Part shown: piece by piece, positions 27,064 through 35,910 of the stretch
How positions within the stretch are numbered: position 1 is the stretch's first letter
Layout: every line of letters begins with the position of its first letter
The notes under the pieces: model-generated
What the model saw: the letters and a program-made list of their open reading frames with translations, nothing else
Told to the model about the DNA's origin: nothing
Databases searched by the model: none
Translations under genes and position numbers: made by a program
DNA from: an uncultured Pelagibacteraceae bacterium
Lineage (GTDB): Bacteria > Pseudomonadota > Alphaproteobacteria > Pelagibacterales > AG-422-B15
Direction of reading: 5' to 3'
Assembly (NCBI GenBank): GCA_902565955.1
Contig: CACFGR010000003.1
Span: forward strand, 1-40,661
Length of the DNA: 40,661 bases

Positions 27064-28340
27064 ATTTAACCTATCACTGGGCTGGTTTCTCAGCTTTAGT
27101 TATCTTTGTCATCGCTTATGCATTCGTGATGGCAGAAGAATTCACTCATTTGAGAAAATCAAAACCGGTTGTACTTGCGGCTGGCTTAATATGGGGAATG
27201 ATTGCAATTGCATATTCCAACACTCCTCATTACGAAATGGTTGAACATGAAATTAGACACAGTTTTCTTGAATATACAGAACTTGCTTTTTTTCTCTTAG
27301 TTGCAATGACTTACATTAACGCTCTTGAAGAACGCAATGTGTTTAATTCTCTCAAGTCATGGTTGATTAAAAATCAATTTAGTTACAGACAATTATTCTG
27401 GATTACAGGTGTATTAGCATTTTTTTTGTCTCCATTAGCTGATAATCTAACAACTGCTTTAGTGTTATGTGCGGTTGTAGTAGCTGTAGGGTCATCAAGT
27501 CCTAAATTTGTCGGATTAGCCTGTGTCAATATTGTTGTCGCTGCAAATGCAGGTGGAGCATTTAGTCCCTTTGGCGATATTACAACTTTGATGGTATGGC
27601 AAGCTGGTCAGTTAGACTTTTTACAATTTTTTGCTTTGGTTATTCCATCAGTTGTAAATTATATTATTCCTGCAAGCATAATGCACTTTTTTGTTTCAGA
27701 CCATAAGCCCGATGTTGCAGAGACAAGCGTTACAATCAAATATGGGGGAAAGACAATTATTCTACTTGGCCTTTTAACTATTGTGACTGCCGTAAGTTTT
27801 CATAATTTTTTACATCTTCCTCCAGTGTTTGGAATGATGACTGGTCTAGCATACTTACAGCTCTACAGTTTTTATATTAAAATTAGTGTCAAAGAAATAG
27901 AGGAGCAGAAATATGATTTCTTCGAGAATGTTGCTCGTGTTGAGTGGGATACATTATTATTTTTCTTTGGTGTGATTCTATCTGTTGGAGGCCTGGGCTT
28001 CATAGGCTATCTAGAATACGTATCAGAATTTATGTATACAGACTTAGGTGCAACTACTGCCAACGTTTTAGTAGGCATACTCTCAGCTATTGTAGATAAT
28101 ATTCCAGTGATGTTTGCAGTGTTAACAATGGAACCTGCAATGCCAGACTCACAATGGCTGCTTGTTACTTTAACTGCTGGTGTGGGCGGCAGTATGTTGT
28201 CTATTGGATCTGCAGCAGGCGTAGCTTTAATGGGTCAGTCAAGAGGCATGTATACTTTCTTTGGTCATTTAAAATGGACACCGATTATAGCAATTGGATA
28301 CTTTGCAAGTGTCTATGTGCATATATTGATAAATTTTTAA
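27048..28340 (+). CDS. nhaD: NhaD-type Na+/H+ antiporter
   Basis: A 430-residue inner-membrane antiporter with about 11-12 hydrophobic segments. Family motifs are EHEIRHSFLEYTELAFFLLVAMTYINALEER, SPLADNLTTALVLCAVVVAVG, NIVVAANAGGAFSPFGDITTLMVWQAG and VGILSAIVDNIPVMFAVL near the C-terminus. It exports Na+ (or Li+) in exchange for protons, as expected of a marine cell. It starts inside the end of thiP (16-base overlap) behind AAAGGTAAG, so it appears to be in the TPP-controlled transcript. Confidence 0.93.
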   Translation: MEHSLDLTYHWAGFSALVIFVIAYAFVMAEEFTHLRKSKPVVLAAGLIWGMIAIAYSNTPHYEMVEHEIRHSFLEYTELAFFLLVAMTYINALEERNVFNSLKSWLIKNQFSYRQLFWITGVLAFFLSPLADNLTTALVLCAVVVAVGSSSPKFVGLACVNIVVAANAGGAFSPFGDITTLMVWQAGQLDFLQFFALVIPSVVNYIIPASIMHFFVSDHKPDVAETSVTIKYGGKTIILLGLLTIVTAVSFHNFLHLPPVFGMMTGLAYLQLYSFYIKISVKEIEEQKYDFFENVARVEWDTLLFFFGVILSVGGLGFIGYLEYVSEFMYTDLGATTANVLVGILSAIVDNIPVMFAVLTMEPAMPDSQWLLVTLTAGVGGSMLSIGSAAGVALMGQSRGMYTFFGHLKWTPIIAIGYFASVYVHILINF

Positions 28341-28346
28341 TTCAGA

Positions 28347-28892
28347 ATGAGAGTATTTTTAACTTTTTGCCTTATATTTCTCTTAAACACAGGAGCCTCA
28401 ATGTCAGAAAATGCATATAGTTATTCTTTTAAAGATATTAATGAAGAAGATATAATTAATCTTTCTGACTACAAAGGTAAAACGCTTGTTGTTGTAAATA
28501 CTGCAAGTTTATGCGGTTTTACTTATCAATACGATGGGCTACAAAAACTTTATGATGACTATAAAGATCAAGGGCTGGTTGTATTAGGTGTCCCATCTAA
28601 TGATTTTGGAAATCAAGAGTCTGGTACAAATAGTGAAGTAAAAGAATTTTGTGAAAGCACATTTAGTATAACGTTTCCACTTACAGAAAAAAATGTTGTC
28701 AAAGGCAAAGATGCTCATCCATTTTTCAAATGGTCTAAAAAAAAATTAGGTTTTATCGGTGGAGTTCCTCGATGGAATTTTCATAAAATTATAATTGGCA
28801 AAGATGGCAATGCAATTGCAGGCTATACTGCATTAACTCGTCCATCATCTAAAAAATTTATAAGTGAAATAGAAAAAGCTCTTCAGCTTTAA
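28347..28892 (+). CDS. Glutathione peroxidase family protein
   Basis: A thiol peroxidase of the GPx family with Cys in place of selenocysteine: VVNTASLCGFTYQYDGLQKLY, VLGVPSNDFGNQESGTNSEVKEFC and RWNFHKIIIGKDG give the Cys-Gln-Trp-Asn tetrad. It reduces hydroperoxides, probably using thioredoxin or glutathione. From 28347 the protein is 181 residues with a signal peptide-like start (MRVFLTFCLIFLLNTGAS). An internal ATG at 28401 (MSENAYSY) has AGGAG five bases upstream and would give a 163-residue cytosolic form. Which start is used is open. It follows nhaD by six bases. Confidence 0.93.
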   Translation: MRVFLTFCLIFLLNTGASMSENAYSYSFKDINEEDIINLSDYKGKTLVVVNTASLCGFTYQYDGLQKLYDDYKDQGLVVLGVPSNDFGNQESGTNSEVKEFCESTFSITFPLTEKNVVKGKDAHPFFKWSKKKLGFIGGVPRWNFHKIIIGKDGNAIAGYTALTRPSSKKFISEIEKALQL

Positions 28893-28907
28893 TTCTTTTA
28901 ATAGCTT

Positions 28908-30386
28908 ATGGGTGATCTTTTTATTATTCTAGGAAATCAGCTTTTTGATCCAAAGCATCTAAGTAAATATAAAAATAGTAAGATATTCATGTGTGAGGAT
29001 CTTGGTCTGTGTTCATATGAAAAACATCATAAGCTAAAAATTTTACAGTTTCTTTCCTCCATGAGAAGTTACAGAGATTTATTAATAAAAAAAGGTTTTT
29101 CAGTTGACTATTATGACTGTCAAAACAATTTTGAAAAAAAGTATGAAGATAAATTAGAAAAATCTATAAAAAAAAATAAAATAAATAAAGTAAGTCACTT
29201 TGAAATCGAAGATACGCCATTCGAAAAACGTATTAAAAAATTTATTATAAAACAAAATCTTGAGTATCATGTCATACAAACACCTATGTTTCTTAATACA
29301 CGTGATGATTTTCAAAAATATCTGTCAAAACAAAAAAAGCCTTTCATGGCAACTTATTATAAAGAAAGTAGATTAAAATTTGACTTACTAATTAAAAACG
29401 AAAAACCTGTCGGCGGCAAATGGAGCTTTGATAAAGATAATAGAAAAAAACTTCCACAAGACCTAAAACTTCCAAAACAACCAAAAACAAGTGAAACCCA
29501 ACATACAAAACAATTAAAAAACTTTATAGAAGAAAAATTTAAAAAACACCCTGGCAGTACAAAAAACTTTTGGCTACCAACAACACATAAAGATGCTTCA
29601 GAATGGCTGGACGATTTCATTAAAAATAAACTGAATTTATTTGGAGACTACGAAGACGCAGTGAGTCAAAGAGATAACATCCTGTTTCATAGCGCATTGA
29701 GCCCGCTTATTAATACAGGATTGATTACACCCCAAGAAATAATTAATAGATTAAAAAAATATAAAGGAAAGATAAGTATAAATTCACTTGAGGGATACAT
29801 TAGACAAGTTGTTGGATGGCGAGAATTTATGAGAGGTATTTATCATAACTACTCGCCTAAAATGGAATCATCTAATTTTTTTAATCATAAAAGAAAATTC
29901 AAAAATGATTGGTATACTGGTGAAACAGGCATACCCCCTTTAGATCATTCAATTAAAAATGCTCTTAATTTTGGTTGGACGCATCATATTGAACGGCTAA
30001 TGATACTGTCTAGTTTAATGAACTTGTGCGAAATACACCCAAAATATGTATATAAATGGTTTATGGAAATGTTTACTGACTCTTCTGAATGGGTGATGGT
30101 GCCAAATGTCTACGGTATGGGATTATTTAGTGATGGAGGCATCTTTGCAACCAAACCATATATTTGTGGTTCAAGCTATTATTTGAAAATGATGGATTTC
30201 AAAAAAGGTGAGTGGTGTGAGACAGTCGATGGCTTATATTGGAGATTTATAAATAAAAATAGAAAGTTCTTTAGTAGCAACCCAAGGCTAAATATGATGG
30301 TAAATGTATTTGATAAAATGAAAGAGGATCGAAAGAAAAGAATTCTTAAGAAGGCAGAAATTTTTATCAGAGAACATACAAACTAA
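28908..30386 (+). CDS. Photolyase/cryptochrome-related protein (FeS-BCP family) with incomplete cluster ligands
   Basis: A 492-residue deoxyribodipyrimidine photolyase-related protein, the family of bacterial (6-4) photolyase PhrB and CryB. The N-terminal ILGNQLFDPKHL, SHFEIEDTPFEKRIK, GYIRQVVGWREFMRGIYH, FGWTHHIERLMILSSLMNLCEIHP and WVMVPNVYGMGLFSDGG.FATKPYI are all family hallmarks and include the FAD-binding region. Family members bind [4Fe-4S] with four Cys. Here C374 and C437 can be matched, but the usual Cys-x2-Cys before the last one reads MMDFKKGEWC with a shortened loop, so the cluster is probably absent or altered. Likely light-driven repair of (6-4) photoproducts. Confidence 0.88.
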   Translation: MGDLFIILGNQLFDPKHLSKYKNSKIFMCEDLGLCSYEKHHKLKILQFLSSMRSYRDLLIKKGFSVDYYDCQNNFEKKYEDKLEKSIKKNKINKVSHFEIEDTPFEKRIKKFIIKQNLEYHVIQTPMFLNTRDDFQKYLSKQKKPFMATYYKESRLKFDLLIKNEKPVGGKWSFDKDNRKKLPQDLKLPKQPKTSETQHTKQLKNFIEEKFKKHPGSTKNFWLPTTHKDASEWLDDFIKNKLNLFGDYEDAVSQRDNILFHSALSPLINTGLITPQEIINRLKKYKGKISINSLEGYIRQVVGWREFMRGIYHNYSPKMESSNFFNHKRKFKNDWYTGETGIPPLDHSIKNALNFGWTHHIERLMILSSLMNLCEIHPKYVYKWFMEMFTDSSEWVMVPNVYGMGLFSDGGIFATKPYICGSSYYLKMMDFKKGEWCETVDGLYWRFINKNRKFFSSNPRLNMMVNVFDKMKEDRKKRILKKAEIFIREHTN

Positions 30387-30396
30387 GAAAATTTAT

Positions 30397-30579
30397 TTAC
30401 TCAATTGCATTATCCATATTCATAAGTATAGGTCTTCCATCATGAGCTGTGCTTAGGGGAATAACTTTTCCATCATACTGCGCACACAAGGTTGGAGCAC
30501 TTCTTTTCTGATTACCAAGATTGACCTCAAGATCAACTATAATTAGCTTTACATCTTCCAATGTTTTTAAAATTTTCAT
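30397..30579 (-). CDS. Small conserved-looking protein of unknown function
   Basis: A 60-residue ORF with a strong TTAGGAGG ribosome-binding site seven bases before its ATG and nine bases after the DUF4149-like gene stop, so it is very probably translated. The sequence (MKILKTLEDVKLIIVDLEVNLGN..., then SAPTLCAQYDGKVIPLSTAHDGRPILM) has no signal peptide, no membrane segment and a single Cys. I recognise no family. Operon position suggests a link with the alternative oxidase. Confidence 0.75.
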   Translation of the reverse strand: MKILKTLEDVKLIIVDLEVNLGNQKRSAPTLCAQYDGKVIPLSTAHDGRPILMNMDNAIE

Positions 30580-30588
30580 ATTTACCTC

Positions 30589-31002
30589 CTAATAAAAATA
30601 TACAAATACAATAAAGATAGATCCAAGAAGCTGTGAGATAAATAAAACTACAGAGAAAAAATGAAGCATTTTGAATTTTTTTTCAGCATCAACGATACCA
30701 CCTTTAAATTTATCTCTATAAATATTGATTCTAGGAGTTAGATAAATGAGATTGATTAAAAAGAAAGCAGAGGAAACCAAAGATATAATTAGAAAATCAA
30801 TCATATTAATTACAAAAAAAACAGCACACGAAAGAATAGTAATGATTAATCCATAAATGAACATTCTGGGAAAAATAACTCGTAATAACTTACCTGCCTC
30901 ATCTTCATTTAAAATTGAAAATATAGATGGTGTTACAACAGACATGAAAAAGATCATAAATCCAATAATTAATGAATGTAGAAAAATTCCAAATTCTAAC
31001 AT
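30589..31002 (-). CDS. DUF4149/TMEM205-like integral membrane protein
   Basis: A 137-residue membrane protein. The ORF track start (31080) lies inside the aox gene; the ATG at 31002 (MLEFGIFLHSLIIGFMIFFMSVVTPSIFSIL) is seven bases after the aox stop and opens the first membrane segment, so I prefer it. Four hydrophobic segments are visible, with a conserved-looking TPSIFSILNEDEAGKLLRVIFPRMF and LTPRINIYRDKFKGG between them. This resembles the DUF4149 layout (about four helices, F..TP..F..L....AG.....F). Function unknown. Confidence 0.7.
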   Translation of the reverse strand: MLEFGIFLHSLIIGFMIFFMSVVTPSIFSILNEDEAGKLLRVIFPRMFIYGLIITILSCAVFFVINMIDFLIISLVSSAFFLINLIYLTPRINIYRDKFKGGIVDAEKKFKMLHFFSVVLFISQLLGSIFIVFVYFY

Positions 31003-31009
31003 TGTAAAT

Positions 31010-31678
31010 TTATTTAGTATTATCTTTTGAGAGAATTTCCTTTGAGTCTGTATAAGTCTCTTTGTAGTCTTTTTGATCAATAAGAGTTACAAATTCATGG
31101 TTAACATCACGGTGACCCATCTCATCGTTTCTAACAGCAATGATAACATCTCTTAATTTTGCAAACTGTGATAAACCCCAATAGTCGATTGCTATCTGAG
31201 GCGCTTTTGCGTTTTCAATGTTTCCATTTTCAATTTCATCTAAATATTCGGTATAACTTATAATTGCTTGCTCCTCAAAATAACCCACAATTCTATGGCA
31301 GGTGCGAGGTGATACTAAATACATTACAAAATAAAGATTAAAAAATATTCCCTGTACTATTATTACAAGAAATCTCTCAAAAACTGATGGCTTTGCAATG
31401 TTAATAAAAGTCATTAAATGCATTCTTTCGTTCTCAGCTTCATCTAGAAGTGTTTTGATCCAGCCTCTATCTTGCTCCATATTTCTTAGGCTTTTTAAAT
31501 GATTAAGCATGCCGGCAACCATTCCAGGAACAGCTGCTACCGTCTCTAATATAACTGCTCTGTGCCCGTAACGTTTTTTAAAAAAAAGATCAGCGAAAAA
31601 ACGAAGGGCTTTTGTGAATAAGAGAGCTATACGGTCACTGTTATTCACCGGTTTATAGTGCTTAAACATTTTAGACAT
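31010..31678 (-). CDS. aox: Alternative oxidase (ubiquinol oxidase, di-iron)
   Basis: A 222-residue cyanide-resistant quinol oxidase that passes electrons from ubiquinol to oxygen without pumping protons. All six di-iron ligands are visible: E45 ([10 protein letters not shown]), E84 and H87 (NERMHL), E136 ([11 protein letters not shown]), and E186 and H189 ([12 protein letters not shown]). The hydrophobic helices lie between, as in the membrane-bound plant enzyme. It is the first gene of a three-gene unit with the DUF4149-like and 60-residue proteins and follows tRNA-Glu by 87 bases. It would relieve over-reduction of the quinone pool, for instance in light or low iron (inference). Confidence 0.96.
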   Translation of the reverse strand: MSKMFKHYKPVNNSDRIALLFTKALRFFADLFFKKRYGHRAVILETVAAVPGMVAGMLNHLKSLRNMEQDRGWIKTLLDEAENERMHLMTFINIAKPSVFERFLVIIVQGIFFNLYFVMYLVSPRTCHRIVGYFEEQAIISYTEYLDEIENGNIENAKAPQIAIDYWGLSQFAKLRDVIIAVRNDEMGHRDVNHEFVTLIDQKDYKETYTDSKEILSKDNTK

Positions 31679-31765
31679 ATTATTTAGATAATATTTATTA
31701 TCAGAAATTAAATACTTTTTAACGGATGATTTACTGACATTTTGTCACATATAGCGCTGTAAAGA

Positions 31766-31841
31766 TGGCGGTCCCTACGGGATTCGAACCCGTGATCTTC
31801 TGGATGAAAACCAGATATCCTAACCGCTAGACGAAGGGACC
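31766..31841 (-). tRNA. tRNA-Glu (TTC)
   Basis: On the minus strand acceptor GGTCCCT pairs with AGGGACC, the anticodon loop TTTTCAT contains TTC, the T arm is CGGGTTCGAATCCCG, and G73-CCA is encoded. It sits 47 bases after the recJ stop on the same strand. Confidence 0.96.
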
Positions 31842-31888
31842 TAATATATTATTTATATATCTAATAATCGGTCTAAATCAATAATTGA

Positions 31889-33670
31889 TTAACTATTTTG
31901 TGATGCGGAAATATCAATAATATGTAATTGAGGTATTTTTTTACCCCCCCACTCATTGATCTTTATTTTGCCAAATAAACAAACTGATAAACCTTTATTT
32001 TTTATTAATTCTTCTCCAAGCTGCGTTTTTGTGCTTCTGAAAGCCATCGCTTCAATAAATTTTCCTCCATCAGATTTAATAAGACATTTAAAATGCTCCT
32101 CACCTATTTGATCGACGGTCGCAAGTATTACATTTTTAAAAATAAAAGATGGTTCGGGATTTTCCGATCCAAAAGGACCAATTTTTTCTATTTCCTTATG
32201 AACATCTAAATTAATTGCTGATGTACTTAAAATGTCATCGGCAAATAAAATTTTGTTATTTTCAGTATTAATAACTTTATTAGTCAATTGCCTCTCGAAA
32301 AATTTTTCCAAGTCCTCTATCTTTTCAGTTTCTATTGTTAATCCGGCTGCCATAGAGTGTCCTCCACCTTTCTTAAGTAAATTACTTTGAACAGCAGAAA
32401 TAACTAACTGTCCAAGATCAATGCCTTTTATTGAGCGTCCGGAGCCTTTAGCTTCACCATTATTTATCGAGAAAACAATGCTAGGCTTATTAAACTTATC
32501 TTTAAGTCGACTCGCAATAATACCAATTACCCCCTCATGCCATCCTTCACCAGATACAATCAGTAGTTTATTTTTTAGTTTTTTATCATTAACTTGGGCG
32601 ATGGCTTGATCTAAAACATAACTTTCTAGTGTGCGTCTCTCAGAATTAAATTTATCTAAATCGTTTGAGATGCTATCGATTTTACTTTTTTCACTTTCAG
32701 TTAATAAATTAGTGCCAAAGTTTGAAAAACCTAATCTTCCACCTGCGTTAATTCTTGGACCTATCTTGAAACCAAGATCATGAACAGATACTTTTGATTT
32801 TATATTTGATTTTTCAATCAATGAATTTAAACCTGGATTTAATCTTTTTTGTATTACGTCGATTCCCTTTGAAACTAGAATTCGATTTAATCCTTTTAGT
32901 GGAACAGCATCGCAAACAGTTCCTAAAGCGACAAGATCTAATAAAGCAATAAGGTTTGGCTCTTTTACGTTATTTTTTTTAAACCAATCTTCACGTCTTA
33001 ATTTCCGGTTAAGCCCAATAATAAACATGTAAGTTACACCTACTGCTGAAAGATAGTTTAAACCTGAATTATCATCCATTCTGTTTGGATTTATAATTGC
33101 AGTTGCTTGTGGTAGTTTTATTTCTGGAATGTGATGATCTAGGACAATAATATCCATGCCTTGCTCTCTCGCATATTCAATCTCAGAAAAGGCCATTGTT
33201 CCACAATCCACGGTAAAAATAATTTTCACATCTCTTTTTTTAAAATTTGAAAAGGTTTGTATGCTAGGACCATATCCCTCACTAAATCTATCAGGTATAT
33301 GAAATAATAGATTCATTGAAATTTGTTTGAAATAATTAATTAGAGTTGAAGTTGATGTGGAACCATCAACATCATAGTCACCAAATACTGCAATTCGTTC
33401 TTTACTAATTATTGCCTGATAAAGTCTCTCGCAGGCTTTTTCCATATCTGTTAAAACGTATGGATCAGGCAAACTGTCTTTTAATGAGGGCCTTATATAC
33501 GAAATAACATCGTCTAAATTTACTTTTCTGATACTAAGTAATTTCGCAACTAGCGGACTTACTTCGTAACTTTGTGAAATATATTCCGTATCTTTTTCGC
33601 TATATTCTTTTAACGACCATTTTTTATTTGTTAGAGAAAAAAAATCTTCGTCGAAAGAGTCTTTTCTCAT
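31889..33670 (-). CDS. recJ: Single-stranded-DNA-specific exonuclease RecJ
   Basis: A 5'-3' ssDNA exonuclease for recombination and mismatch repair, 593 residues. DHH-family metal motifs are present: FGDYDVDGSTS (residues 96-106), FTVDCGTMAF and VLDHHIPE (DHH at 178-180). Further on come LVALGTVCDAVPLKGLNR, the DHHA1-type KGGGHSMAAGLTIE and a C-terminal OB-like part with GPFGSENPEPSF. It starts three bases after the glpX stop. Confidence 0.97.
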   Translation of the reverse strand: MRKDSFDEDFFSLTNKKWSLKEYSEKDTEYISQSYEVSPLVAKLLSIRKVNLDDVISYIRPSLKDSLPDPYVLTDMEKACERLYQAIISKERIAVFGDYDVDGSTSTSTLINYFKQISMNLLFHIPDRFSEGYGPSIQTFSNFKKRDVKIIFTVDCGTMAFSEIEYAREQGMDIIVLDHHIPEIKLPQATAIINPNRMDDNSGLNYLSAVGVTYMFIIGLNRKLRREDWFKKNNVKEPNLIALLDLVALGTVCDAVPLKGLNRILVSKGIDVIQKRLNPGLNSLIEKSNIKSKVSVHDLGFKIGPRINAGGRLGFSNFGTNLLTESEKSKIDSISNDLDKFNSERRTLESYVLDQAIAQVNDKKLKNKLLIVSGEGWHEGVIGIIASRLKDKFNKPSIVFSINNGEAKGSGRSIKGIDLGQLVISAVQSNLLKKGGGHSMAAGLTIETEKIEDLEKFFERQLTNKVINTENNKILFADDILSTSAINLDVHKEIEKIGPFGSENPEPSFIFKNVILATVDQIGEEHFKCLIKSDGGKFIEAMAFRSTKTQLGEELIKNKGLSVCLFGKIKINEWGGKKIPQLHIIDISASQNS

Positions 33671-33673
33671 AGT

Positions 33674-34624
33674 TCAATCTTTTTTGTGATAAGTCTCGAT
33701 ATACTGAGATGATGCTTCGCCAGTTCTAAGAACTAATGAATGGGTTATGTAGTGACTGCTGTCAGATCTTACTCCTCTAACCATAGTACCTTCAGTTACA
33801 CCTGTAGCAGAAAAAATAATATCGCCGTGTGCGAGTTCATTAAGATTATATTTTTTTTCTAGATCTTTAATACCAATCTTTTCAGCTCTGTTTTTTTCAT
33901 CGTCATTATTAATTACAAGTCTAGTTTGCATTTGACCACCAATGCATTGCAGTGCTGCAGCAGCTAAAACTCCCTCAGGAGCTCCACCGATGCCAAGGTA
34001 AATATCAACTGGATTATGTTCTTGCGTTGTCATAATTACTCCCGCAACATCGCCGTCAGGAATAAGAACAATTTTTGAGCCGATTGTTCTTAAAGCCTCT
34101 ATTATATCATCGTGTCTGGGTCTTTCTAATACACAGGCGGTAACCTCACTAATTTTAAGCTTTTTAGCTTCCGCGATACTTTTTATGTTGTCTTCGACAG
34201 CTGCATCAAGATCTATTACATCTTTTGGAAGGCTTCCACCAACTGCAATCTTATTCATGTAAGTGTCTGGCGCATAGAGCAACCCTCCTTTTTGAGCTGC
34301 AGCTACTACAGATAATGAATTTGGCATGCCCTTGGCTGTTATAGTAGTTCCTTCTAACGGATCTAACGCAATATCAACTTCGTGATTTTTGCCGGTTCCC
34401 ACTTCCTCGCCAATATACAGCATTGGCGCTTCATCTCTCTCACCTTCACCAATAACAATTCTGCCATCAAAATCAATTGCGTTTAATGCTGTTCTCATTG
34501 CGTCTACAGCAACTTGATCTGCTGCTTTTTCATCACCTAGTCCTATTAATTTGGACGATGCAATTGCAGCCTTTTCCGTTGCAGCTACAATTCCTGATGC
34601 ATATTGAGTTGATATTACGGTCAT
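33674..34624 (-). CDS. glpX: Class II fructose-1,6-bisphosphatase
   Basis: Hydrolyses fructose-1,6-bisphosphate in gluconeogenesis. The 316-residue protein has GEGERDEAPMLYIGEEVG (residues 59-76), the metal and phosphate motif DPLEGTTITAKG (88-99), ERPRHDDII and GGAPEGVLAAAALQCIGGQMQTRL. Its ATG overlaps the hom stop by four bases (ATGA), and it is followed by recJ, an arrangement (hom-glpX-recJ) seen often in alphaproteobacteria. Confidence 0.96.
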   Translation of the reverse strand: MTVISTQYASGIVAATEKAAIASSKLIGLGDEKAADQVAVDAMRTALNAIDFDGRIVIGEGERDEAPMLYIGEEVGTGKNHEVDIALDPLEGTTITAKGMPNSLSVVAAAQKGGLLYAPDTYMNKIAVGGSLPKDVIDLDAAVEDNIKSIAEAKKLKISEVTACVLERPRHDDIIEALRTIGSKIVLIPDGDVAGVIMTTQEHNPVDIYLGIGGAPEGVLAAAALQCIGGQMQTRLVINNDDEKNRAEKIGIKDLEKKYNLNELAHGDIIFSATGVTEGTMVRGVRSDSSHYITHSLVLRTGEASSQYIETYHKKD

Positions 34625-35910
34625 AACGAATCTTCAATTCTGATAAATTTAACAGATGAGCTTACTTCTGGTAATCTTTTTATCTGTTTAATAGATGATA
34701 AAAGCGATGATTCTCTAACTGTGTGCGTTATCAAAATAATTTCAGCAAAACTTGACCTTTTCGATGGCTTTTGAATTATGCTTTCAATCGAAATTTTTCT
34801 TTTTGATAGAGCTCTTGAAATTTTTGCCATTACCCCAGCTTTATCTTTGGCTGTAATTCTCAAATAATATGGGAATGACAAATCATCAATTTTATGAATT
34901 TTTAACTTCTTTTTCTTTTTTATTGATACGCCCAATGGATAATTATATGTACCTCTAATAATGTCCATAAGGTCTGACATAACAGAGGCCCCCGTTGGTC
35001 CAGCACCAGCACCAGGGCCTTCAAAAATATTTTTTCCAATTACTGAATCATTTACGACAACAGCATTAATCTCGTTACTCACTTTTGCAATATCTGATTT
35101 AAGTTTGACAAAACACGGATGAACTCTTTGTTCGATCTTTCTTAACTTTTTAGAAGCAACTGACAATAACTTTATTGAGTATCCTAATTCTTTTGCAAAA
35201 ACAAAATCATATTTATCAATCTTTGTAATACCCTCTATAAAAGTATCTTTAAAGTTTACAGGAATATCAAAAGCAATACTTGATAACAATGTAATCTTAT
35301 GAGCCGCATCAATGCCTTGAATATCAAATGTTGGATCTAACTCAGCAAAACCTTTTTTTTGAGCATCATTTAATACATCTTTAAAATCTCCTGTATTATT
35401 TTCCATTTTTGTTAAAATGTAATTACAAGTACCATTCAAAATACCATAAATTTTGTTTATTTTATTAAGACGCAAATTTTCTCTAACAGCTTTTACAATT
35501 GGTATACCACCAGCAATAGCTGCTTCATAATTGAGACAAACATTATTTTGCTCAGCAATTTTAGATAACTCATTTCCATGTACTGCAAGCAAAGCTTTAT
35601 TAGCAGTAATTACATGCTTATTATTTTGGAGTGCTTTTTTAATAACTTTATATGCTATTCCCTTTGAGCCACCAATAAGCTCAATTAAAATATCTACATT
35701 GTCATTTGTTGCTAATGACATTGTATCAGTTGTTAACGGAAGAGACTTAACTGATAAGCTTCTTTTTTTTCTTAAGTTCTTAACCGCAATTTTAATTACA
35801 TTGATATTTGCAGTTTTTTGAGAGGGTGTTTTAAAATTTTTTAATTGTTTGAGAAATCCTGATCCAACTGTTCCTAGTCCTGCGATTCCGACACCATAAG
35901 TCTTATTCAT
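34621..35910 (-). CDS. hom: Homoserine dehydrogenase
   Basis: Reduces aspartate semialdehyde to homoserine for threonine and methionine synthesis. The ORF track begins at a TTG (35919); the ATG at 35910 (MNKTYGVGIAGLGTVGSG) with AAAAGG nine bases upstream is the better start, giving 429 residues. The Rossmann motif GLGTVGSG, ITANKALLAVHG, GILNGTCNYILT, GFAELDPTFDIQGIDAAHKITLLS and EGPGAGAGPTGASVMSDL are all present. A C-terminal ACT domain (about residues 345-420, YLRITAKDKAGVMAKISRALSKRKISIESI) predicts feedback control by threonine. It overlaps the lipoprotein gene by eight bases. Confidence 0.96.
   Translation of the reverse strand: MNKTYGVGIAGLGTVGSGFLKQLKNFKTPSQKTANINVIKIAVKNLRKKRSLSVKSLPLTTDTMSLATNDNVDILIELIGGSKGIAYKVIKKALQNNKHVITANKALLAVHGNELSKIAEQNNVCLNYEAAIAGGIPIVKAVRENLRLNKINKIYGILNGTCNYILTKMENNTGDFKDVLNDAQKKGFAELDPTFDIQGIDAAHKITLLSSIAFDIPVNFKDTFIEGITKIDKYDFVFAKELGYSIKLLSVASKKLRKIEQRVHPCFVKLKSDIAKVSNEINAVVVNDSVIGKNIFEGPGAGAGPTGASVMSDLMDIIRGTYNYPLGVSIKKKKKLKIHKIDDLSFPYYLRITAKDKAGVMAKISRALSKRKISIESIIQKPSKRSSFAEIILITHTVRESSLLSSIKQIKRLPEVSSSVKFIRIEDSL

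Noticed and set aside
29357-29620. Minus-strand ORF of 87 residues inside the photolyase-related gene
   Set aside because: It is antisense to a conserved coding region and rich in Ser/Phe/Cys, typical of a shadow of Lys/Glu-rich codons.
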